Source: Nymphaea colorata
Lineage: Eukaryota; Streptophyta; Magnoliopsida; Nymphaeales; Nymphaeaceae
Length of the DNA stretch: 64,000 nucleotides
NCBI RefSeq assembly: GCF_008831285.2
Contig: NC_045140.1
Span: forward strand, 14,991,796 to 15,055,795
Direction of reading: 5' to 3'
The first letter of the stretch is position 1; every line of letters begins with the position of its first letter. Positions 56,454 to 64,000 of this stretch are shown here, one piece after another. Position numbers and translations under genes: made by a program. The notes under the pieces were generated by a model, which worked only from the letters and a program-made list of their open reading frames with translations, had not been told where the DNA came from and did no database searches.

Positions 56454-58355
56454 ATGGACGCGGTCGATCCGGCGCTGACGGGGGCCGCCATCGCAAAGCG
56501 TCTGGCCTCTAGTGACAGGACGACCAGGGGCAAGGCGGTCCGCGTCCTCCGCTCATGGCTCGAGTCGCAGGAGGACGTTTCCGAGGAGGAGATGAAGCGA
56601 ATATGGAAGGGCCTCTTCTACTGCTTCTGGCACGCGGACAAGCAAGCGTTCCAGATCGAGCTCGCTGATCGGCTTGCCTCGATCGTCGCGGCTCCCAGCC
56701 TCCCCCTCGCTGCTCGATACTTCGAGTGGTTCATCGTCACTATCCGCCGTGAGTGGAGCGGGATCGACTTTCTCCGCCTTGACAAGTTTTACATGTTGAT
56801 CCGCCGGTTCATGCGCGGCTTTTTCGCGCTGTTGAAGAAGAATCAGTGGGATGCACAAGTCGTTGGGAGGATGATGGGGATCTTGGAGGAGAAATCCTTA
56901 TTATCGAATGACGACTACGCGGCCAACGGCGTCAATTACCATATCGCGGAAATTTTCCTGCAGGAACTTGAGGGGTTCTTGCCGCTGCAGTTGGAGATCG
57001 TTGAGGTTTTGCTCAGGCCTTTCCTTCGAGTAACAGAAAAGTCGCACGATAAGGTCTTAGTGAAGAAAATCAAGTCTGACGTCTTCGACTGCCTGTTGCA
57101 CAGCGCAACGACTCTTTTGAAGGCGAAACAGGACGGAGGTGGGGACGATGGTGTGGGTGCTAATGCGGAGGTAGCGAAGTACGGTGCAATTGCAATGAAA
57201 ATAGGGCTTTCAAAGTGGCTTCTTGAGTCAGCATCGTCTGAACGAACCCTTCAGAACAATCGTAAGACATTGTTTGATCTGCACGAGGCGTTTGCGAGGT
57301 TGGAGAAGTCAGCGGAGGGCGTGGAAGTTCATACCGAGGCTCCACCTGCGAAGAAAGAACACGTTTGTGAGAGAGATCCAGGGCATGAAAATGGTGGTGT
57401 AGATAGATTAGAAACCAATCCTGAGGCTGATTCTGTTGGTGGAAATCGGGAGTCTGATGCATCGACATTGCCCAATGAGACCGGGGTCGTGTGTGAAACA
57501 GTTCAGGAGAAGAACACAAAGAAGTCAACCAAGAAGAAGGCTAAGAAGGCGAACAAAACAAAGTCATCTGACAAGAAATGGAATGCAGCGAGCAAAAAAT
57601 CAAAAATTTCTGCTTGTTCTGCTGATTCAGAAAGGGTTGCTTCCAATGAGATGGAGGATTCATTAGGATTGCATTCAAACTGTGTTCGTGAATCAAATGA
57701 TGGAAAGCTAAGCTCAGAGCAGAATGATGATAGAGAACTCGCGTGTCATACCATACAACTCGATAAAACCGTCATATCCAATTTGCAAAAGCAGTTTGAG
57801 AAAGTAGCAGCAGAAGTTGGGATGAGTTTGGATACGCCAACTGAGCTGGCTACGCCCAATTCACAAGCGCATGCAACTTCAAAGAAGAGAAAGAGAGGAA
57901 AAAGTGTTAATGGAGTGGTCGGACAGATTCCTCATCTGAGTGAGCAAGGAAGCTTGTCAAGCTCACCTGATTCGTTGGTCGGTGCATTGTCAAAGAAGAG
58001 AAAAAGAAGCAAGAGCGTTGGTGAGGATGTGAATGGTAGCCCAGTTTCACAAGGAATTAGCACGAGTGCCACTGGGAAGAGTGGGGATAAAAGTGCGAAG
58101 AAGGTGAGGTTTGCCATGAAGAATAACCTCATCTGGAAGCCGCACAGCCCCTTGCCGCCTCAGAGCTTGCGCTTGCCTCCATCAGCGACTCCAAGAGGCA
58201 GTGCACTCAAGAAAGGAATACCTCCTGGACCGATCCGTGTAGTAAAGGAGTCTCCCAAATCTAAGAAAGTAAAGCAGCGGTCTAGTTCACTGAAGAAGAG
58301 TCGGAAGGTTCCGAAGAGTGTTTCACCATCCGTCAAACGAATATGGAAGTTATAG
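56454..58355 (+). CDS. RRP1: Ribosomal RNA processing protein 1 (RRP1/NOP52) homologue
   Basis: Single-exon gene of 633 aa from the ATG at 56454, whose context gccgcgATGg is strong. An upstream in-frame extension lacks an ATG. The N-terminal 220 residues form the Nop52 domain: KRLASSDRTTRGKAVRVLRSWL, LWKGLFYC-type segment (IWKGLFYCFWHADK), IDFLRLDKFYMLIRRFMR and LPLQLEIVEVLLRPFL. RRP1 acts in the nucleolus in maturation of 27S pre-rRNA toward the large subunit. The C-terminal 330 residues are low-complexity and lysine-rich, with two copies of a SKKRKR(G/S)KSV motif (likely nucleolar signals). Near the end come KKVRFAMKNNLIWKPHSPLP and SALKKGIPPGPIR, which I believe are conserved among plant RRP1 proteins. 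KVRF fits the RVxF docking motif for protein phosphatase 1, which animal RRP1B binds; PP1 binding here is inference. Confidence 0.95.
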   Translation: MDAVDPALTGAAIAKRLASSDRTTRGKAVRVLRSWLESQEDVSEEEMKRIWKGLFYCFWHADKQAFQIELADRLASIVAAPSLPLAARYFEWFIVTIRREWSGIDFLRLDKFYMLIRRFMRGFFALLKKNQWDAQVVGRMMGILEEKSLLSNDDYAANGVNYHIAEIFLQELEGFLPLQLEIVEVLLRPFLRVTEKSHDKVLVKKIKSDVFDCLLHSATTLLKAKQDGGGDDGVGANAEVAKYGAIAMKIGLSKWLLESASSERTLQNNRKTLFDLHEAFARLEKSAEGVEVHTEAPPAKKEHVCERDPGHENGGVDRLETNPEADSVGGNRESDASTLPNETGVVCETVQEKNTKKSTKKKAKKANKTKSSDKKWNAASKKSKISACSADSERVASNEMEDSLGLHSNCVRESNDGKLSSEQNDDRELACHTIQLDKTVISNLQKQFEKVAAEVGMSLDTPTELATPNSQAHATSKKRKRGKSVNGVVGQIPHLSEQGSLSSSPDSLVGALSKKRKRSKSVGEDVNGSPVSQGISTSATGKSGDKSAKKVRFAMKNNLIWKPHSPLPPQSLRLPPSATPRGSALKKGIPPGPIRVVKESPKSKKVKQRSSSLKKSRKVPKSVSPSVKRIWKL

Positions 58356-60725
58356 AGAAATTATCACGACAATTATTTGAATAATATAGGAATGAGTAGC
58401 ACGGTTAGTTTCTCCTGTTCCACCAAATCCATCCTTCTCCTGTTAAGGGTTTGTCTGTTTATCCCTTTTTTCCCTTCATTTGCATTGCATGAGATGTGGG
58501 AAGGCCTGACTTTTTTCTGTTGTTGTGATAGAGGTAAAATGATGATTGTGATGCAGATGGATCCGTTGTTCGTTATTCTTTTATCAGGTGCAATCGTTGG
58601 GATTACCCTTTTACCAATTTCTCTTGTTGTTTTTATGGCACTGTCGCCACCGTGACGGTCAAATTGGACAAACTCCTTTTTTGACAAAATTTTAATCTTT
58701 TAGATGATTATGAATCAATAGTTAGATTCTGGTTCGCTTCAGGACATTGTCTCGCAAACTCTTATTTAGAGTCTGTTGCAAGTTCATTGTCTTACTTGTT
58801 TTGGTGCTCTTTTGCAGACACCCTTTCTCAGGACAAAATTGTCTTTTATGAAACACAATTTTAAATGTTCTATGGTTCTGCACTTAGTTCACAGTTTGAA
58901 ACTGTTAACCGTATTATTTGAATTGCCAGAAGCTCGTGTAGACTTTTCCGGCCTCCAAATGCTAGAAGAAATGTTGAGGGGGACAGGCCATGGAAACCTC
59001 AGGTTTCATATGGTCTCCCCTGTCATCTCTCTTGAATCCCCGCCATTTCATACCTGTATTCTTCATGTTGTTTTTTACCATGGCGACTCAAATTCCAAGG
59101 ATGACATGTCATCTACTTGCTATTTTAAGCGCTTATATCAAGCTTTTCTCAGTTTCGTTAGTATTATTCCTCTTTGCAGAATAATGAATGTGTGCTGGTG
59201 CAGATTGTTCTTGTTCTACATTTTTATGCAGAAACGTGATAGATGTCTCGATACTCGAAACTATGAAATTTTGTGAGGTGCTAGAGTGTGCTATGTACTA
59301 GATTTATCATTTTATGGCTGAAGATTTAATCCAGCAGATTTCAGAGGATACTTCGAGTACCAGGTTTGGCAAATTTAACTGGAAAACCTTCTCATATGCT
59401 TTGACGCTGAAAAAGAAAGGATTTTGCCTGAAAGGCCGAAACTGTTTCCCTGGAACAGCTCAAGTGAACGCCGAGAGGTTCATAATGTTTGAGAGCAAAT
59501 TCCTCACGAACTTGTTAATGGCGTTCTTGTCAGCGGATGCATCGTCCAACCAAACGGATGTTTTATTTTCTTGTTGCGCTTCCATTGCATGGTCATGCAC
59601 GCGGTTCTCCAGTTATTAGAATCTCTCTCGCACTTTTTTTCCATCTCGTGCGTACACACACATACCCGATGGGATTGGTGGCAGCTAAAGCCTGGGGTTC
59701 AAATCCAAACCTAATGGTAGTGTAACCAGCCATCCGGCTAGTTCGTCGTTAAACTGTCATCTCTCAAATCTTTGTTTATTGATGAACACGGTTTCTTTTG
59801 TAGTCTGTTTTAGTTCTTCCAAGTCTGATGGCAAGTCTCTTTGATGTATTCTTTCTCACATGTACGATCTTCTTTATTATTTCAGATTGTGCATAAATGC
59901 TTCATGTTCATGTTAGTTGTTTGAACTGGAGGGTTTTGGTGCTCTATCTTCAGCAGAGTATTGGTTGTCGAATCACATGATTATTTATGTAAATTACGTT
60001 GTTCTTTTAATCTTTTGTCTGGCTGCACAGGCTCGTGGAACATTAAATAGCAACTGCTTGTGTCAGTGTTGGTTCACTATGGTCACTTTCGGTTCCTCTT
60101 AGCTGGTTTCTTGGTCGTATTGAAAGTTGGGGTCTCCCGTTCCCTGAATCGTGTTTGCCTCTGTGATTGATGACTTTCCACGCTGAAAATTTTCAATGTT
60201 GTTATTTACCTGTAAAGCATTTTTGAACTTTTCTAGTTTCGCTATGCGCGATTGATCGGTTCTGCTTGGCTCCGTTCTTGTAGACGCGTTATTCTTATAG
60301 CTTCTCTGCCCTTGACGTGGGCGTCCTGTTGACAACGTTGCTTTTCTTTTACCTATGTTCAGATGTTTGTGCTTATGAGACTTTTGCGAGCAACGCGTTC
60401 TGTTCGGTGCACTCAACTGATCAAAGATGGTGGGCAACTGTTTCTTAGTAAAGGTCTCTTATTCAAATTTTAGTATGCTCAAATGGTGGTTACACACGAA
60501 AACAAGCTTATTTTTTAGAACTGTCCCAGGCCATGTTTGATTGCCAAGGGTTTTCCTCGCCATACTGTGAGCTGCCAAACACATCTAGGACTTTTTCCAC
60601 TGCAGTCAAAATATTTAGCCTGGAGTGAAGAAAAGGAGATTCGGTTGGACACTCTTTTGATATGAGGTTACCGCGGTGAGACACGGAGCGCTTCGTGGGC
60701 AATCGAGCATGGTGGAAGCAAAATC
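58356..60725. other. 3' flank of RRP1 and sequence without a recognised gene
   Basis: The first stretch is the RRP1 3' UTR. Beyond it I find moderately long frames (58776-59276, 59314-59619) without motifs and on no consistent splice model. A B-box-like GGGTTCAAATCC at 59695-59706 lies after tggtggcagctaaagcctg. It lacks a foldable tRNA, so I do not call one. Confidence 0.4.
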
Positions 60726-60726
60726 T

Positions 60727-62200
60727 GTAATGCCCACGATTTTCCTTTCTTTTCTTTAATTAGTGAAAACGTTAGAATGGTGGGGCGGGGGGGGGGGGGG
60801 GGGGGGGGTTATAAATAGTAGATTAAATGATTGTTGAAAATTAGGAAATAGCTGAAACTGCCAAGGGTGCAGCGATGGAAAGAATCGAATGGGTTAAGGA
60901 TAAACCTGGCTGGAGGTGGCTGGAGGAGTAACTGATATATTAATTGAAAGAGGAAAAAAAAAACGGACGAGCTATTCCTTTTCATGAGAGAGGTTGAAGA
61001 ATTCCTAGAGGGACGTCCTCATTTTTTTGCCCTCTTTCTAGTTGATATTAAAGTTGTTGGCTGCTCAAAAAGAACCTGAAGCATAGAGGTTGCTGGTGAA
61101 AATTTATCTCACATTTTCAAAGGTATGAGAACATTCAGTTATGTATGCAGCATGTATTTCATGTATGGTATGATTATGGACTATAAATGTATAACGGTAA
61201 ATATATAATGTGTATATGAGCAGGCCTAGAGTAGAAAGCAGGTTGTCAGACTGAATTTGTTTGTATGCATTACAGTAAAATGAATGGTTGAATATGATTA
61301 TGAAATTACTCCTCGAATTTAGATTATAATTAGAATTTCTACGGAAGCATGTTGTATGGTTAGCCCTATGACAGAGGGTGACTGAACATGTAATGTGACG
61401 TGATGAGATCTAAAATTTAAGAAGTATATAAACTGATATTTATGTAGCATGTAGCACTTAACTGTAAATTCAGCAAAGAAAACTTTTGCTCTTATGAAGG
61501 TCTGTGTGTATACATACATGCATCTATATATTGGTATGCATGTGTATGCATAGATAAATAGTATATACATATATATAAGAATATGCGACTGTGTATTTAA
61601 ATAGTGGAATGTGTGTTTTGGTAGCTCGACGGAGTGAGAACATTCTTGCACGTTGGAAAGACATGAATCACTACGGTGACAGGTTCCTTCATGAATGGGC
61701 CTGGTCATAGTAAGAGCTGCAGAACTGCTACTCGAGTGAATTAGTATACGCAGGGTAGAGGAGGACAAACTCTTGGTTATCATGTCTCTGCCCTACATTT
61801 GTAAAGATTCCGGGCATTCTGTTAATATGTCATTCATAACATAAACGGAAAAAGGAGACGGTCTTGTTTTGACCTTACTCTAGACCTATGTAAATCAGTG
61901 TACGGTTGAAGCCAGCATAATACAGGGCTGCTTCGTATTCTATGATTTTCATTCATATTGTAGTTAGCAATATTAGACACGCATGGGGATACTTGACAAT
62001 GCTAAAAACATGCAGTTCTTGTGTTTTGGTATGTTTGTATAATAACACATAACAGAACCCAATCTGATCTGGGTGAAAAGAATCCTGAAATATTCATTTG
62101 TCCCTTGATGACAAGCTGAGCAACAGTGAGCAGCTGCACATGATTAGAAAGGTCGGAATGTTGAAAAAAAAACTGCAAGGAAGGTGGTTGCAGAGATCGG
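60727..62200 (+). other. Unassigned AT-rich sequence beginning with an LTR-like TGTAATGCCC end
   Basis: TGTAATGCCCACGATTTTCC at 60727 resembles the 5' end of some plant LTRs that start TGTAACGCCC, but no primer site, second LTR or coding region follows. The 22-base G run lies inside. Treat as an unproven LTR fragment. Confidence 0.25.
60787..60808 (+). repeat. Run of 22 guanines
   Basis: An unbroken G tract preceded by GGGGC. It can form G-quadruplexes and is error-prone in sequencing, so the true length may differ. Confidence 0.9.
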
Positions 62201-62370
62201 TGCAGTGGATTTGGACATGTGGTTCTTCCTACCAAGTTTGATGCGATTGGACTTGAAACGAAGAAGGAATCGAAGATGGCAGGAGTCAGGGGATTTGTTC
62301 CAGTGAAGTCTGAAACTGCGCCGGATTCCGGCACTCGGCGCTATCAACTCCAGTGCCAAAAAATTTCAAG

Positions 62371-62860
62371 TAAGGGCTCGTTGGATTCGTCTGCTTCTGA
62401 AGAATCTACCTGTAAAAGATCAGCCGATAAAAAGATATGGATTTTTGAATAACTTCCTATCGCTGGAGCGTTTTCTGCGACAGAAAGTTTGAAAACTACA
62501 TCGGTGTCAGCTCCGGTGTAAGAAAATAACGAGTAAGGGCTTGCTGGATTTATCTGGTTCTGAAGATTACTCCCGTAAAATTTCATAATTTTTGGGTGAG
62601 TAGTTGAGGAGATGCAGATTTTTGAGTGACTGCCTGTTGTTGGAACGCTTTCCTGAGAAACCAGAATCTGAATCATTTTTCGGCAACCAGCGCTGTCAGC
62701 TCCGGTGTTGAAAAATGTCGAGTAAGAGCTCGTTGGATTCGTCTGATTTTAAAGATTATTCTTGTAAAATTTCATAATTTTTGAAAAAACCGATAAAGAG
62801 ATATGAATTTTTGAATAACCACTTCTGTGACGGCTGAAGAACTGACTACAGAATAGTTGT
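62371..62860. repeat. Diverged tandem repeat, three units
   Basis: The phrase taagggctcgttggattcg, with variants, starts units at 62371, 62534 and 62723. Each is followed by TCTG..TCTGAAGA or a similar stretch, a GTAAAA...CATAATTTTT or related segment, and a tcgctggagcg- or tgttggaacg-like segment. Unit lengths are about 163 and 189 bp. No coding potential is conserved between units. Confidence 0.75.
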
Positions 62861-62879
62861 CTCTTATACCTACCGTTCC

Positions 62880-64000
62880 TTCCGACAAAAAAAAAAAAAA
62901 TCAAAGTATTTGTAGCCTAAAAGGAGTTTTTTATAAATTTGTTTGCAATTTTGTTGGAAAAACGAACTGTTATTCTTCTTGTTGCCCTTAGTTTTGTTTA
63001 AAATTTCAAATAAAGGGTTCTGAAAATAAAGTTGGAAATTAGAGGATGAAAGTCACGTTCTAAGAATTTAAAATATATTTCTCTTGCTTCTGAAAAATGA
63101 TTATATTTTTATTATTCAGATTTCTTGAAGTGATATTCCTTGTGTTGTTTTCTATCTATTCGACTTTGCTTGTTTGCCATTAAATTAAGTTAGAAAATGA
63201 CTTATTACTTATGTCTAGGAAACCAAACGAGAGGGTGATTTCTGTGAGTGGTACTGGACATGTCTAGTAATGTTAAACTCTCACATTCGAATTTCGTAGG
63301 CGAAATGTGGATTGTGTATGCATTGGTATATGCGAGTGCGAACTTGTTTTTTACCCAGTGTTTGGTTTCGTCTCGGGAAGTAGTGGTGCGCGTGAGCTCA
63401 CTATTTTCGCACACTCCTCTGTGACGTAACTCTAATATGTGTTAAGATTTGAAGCCTTATGGTTGTGGTTCATAAGACCATTATATGAATTTGTTTTACA
63501 AAATCAAATATTATTTTGTTGGGCCATGTTTCATTCATAGTTGGATTTTTTCAAATTCAGATAAATTCTGACATTTCTTTCCATCTTTACAGGTGGTTCT
63601 TGATAGATTATGGTTCATGGAGTGACGACCTCAGTCTTGTGATGGACCAGCATTGACAATCTGGACACTGCGTCGGTTTTGGACTTGTGTTTATTTTAGT
63701 TGTTTGAGTCCAATTGTTTTTATTTTTGAAATAAATAAAGATTTGATTTGATTTGGTGTTGATCATGACATCTGCTATTATTTATATTAAAAAAAAAAAA
63801 TTAGTGTCAAAAATTGGGAACCAACTTGGAAGGGGCTTATACATTTTCCAACTCACGGATGCTTGACAAGGGATATCTGAAGCTGTGATCCGGATGTTAT
63901 GCAATGTTTGTTTAAATTTAATAAAATATTAGACTAGTTATTGGCAATGAAGAATCATTGAAGTTTGTGTTGGCTTCAGGGCAAATGCATGGGGTTGGTT
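62880..64000. other. AT-rich sequence, no feature recognised
   Basis: Only A-runs (62887-62899, 63790-63801) and short frames. Nothing supports a gene. Confidence 0.45.

Noticed and set aside
56113-56496. Long frames on both strands in the RRP1 leader
   Set aside because: CT-rich leader gives open frames on both strands; no protein motif, and the Nop52 start at 56454 is clear.
57160-57528. Minus-strand ORF opposite RRP1
   Set aside because: Antisense shadow of the RRP1 coding sequence.
59695-59706. Pol III B box GGGTTCAAATCC
   Set aside because: No A box and no foldable tRNA around it.

Overview
The window is nuclear DNA from a flowering plant. Evidence: an ATL-type RING-H2 ubiquitin ligase, spliced genes that match plant family members exon by exon, a plant-type endonuclease I with a lamin-tail-like C-terminus, a telo-box promoter on a ribosome-biogenesis gene, and abundant Ty1/copia, LINE, TRIM-like and hAT-type elements. 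I cannot place it below angiosperm from sequence alone.

Four host genes are supported. (1) 11785..13290 (+): intronless ATL-family RING-H2 E3 ligase with two short uORFs, one overlapping the start codon as ATGA. (2) 22479..49920 (+): subunit 5 (Tau95) of transcription factor TFIIIC. I reconstructed 14 coding exons whose phases all agree (1818 nt, 605 aa). One 240-bp intron has AT-AC ends and looks U12-type. (3) 51348..54870 (-): nine-exon endonuclease I-family (His-Me finger) nuclease, convergent with the TFIIIC gene. (4) 56454..58355 (+): intronless RRP1/NOP52 rRNA-processing protein, divergent from the nuclease gene, with a double telo-box upstream. Genes 2 and 4 both serve the translation machinery (Pol III transcription; 27S pre-rRNA maturation).

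Layout: 1-11200 is repeat-rich and gene-poor, with a degenerate copia 3' end (about 1650-3066) interrupted by a 418-bp MITE-like element. 11200-13300 is the ATL gene. 13300-22000 is intergenic and holds two copies of a LINE-derived repeat; one copy carries a solo LTR whose empty site survives in the other. 22479-49920 is the TFIIIC gene, swollen to 27 kb by insertions: a truncated LTR element and a hAT element in intron 8, three related hAT-like elements with 8-bp target duplications in introns 2 and 10, and in intron 10 a copia element (32840..43721, target duplication CAAAC) that contains a second, opposite-strand copia element joined to an inverted piece of the first element's LTR. 51300-58400 is compact and genic. 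58400-64000 has no recognisable gene; it holds a 22-G run and a diverged tandem repeat.

No CRISPR array, phage, operon or confident tRNA gene is present. The most unusual signals are the probable U12 AT-AC intron, the nested copia with non-integrase junctions that places an inverted LTR repeat inside a transcribed intron, and an unexplained 79-codon membrane-segment ORF in the same intron.
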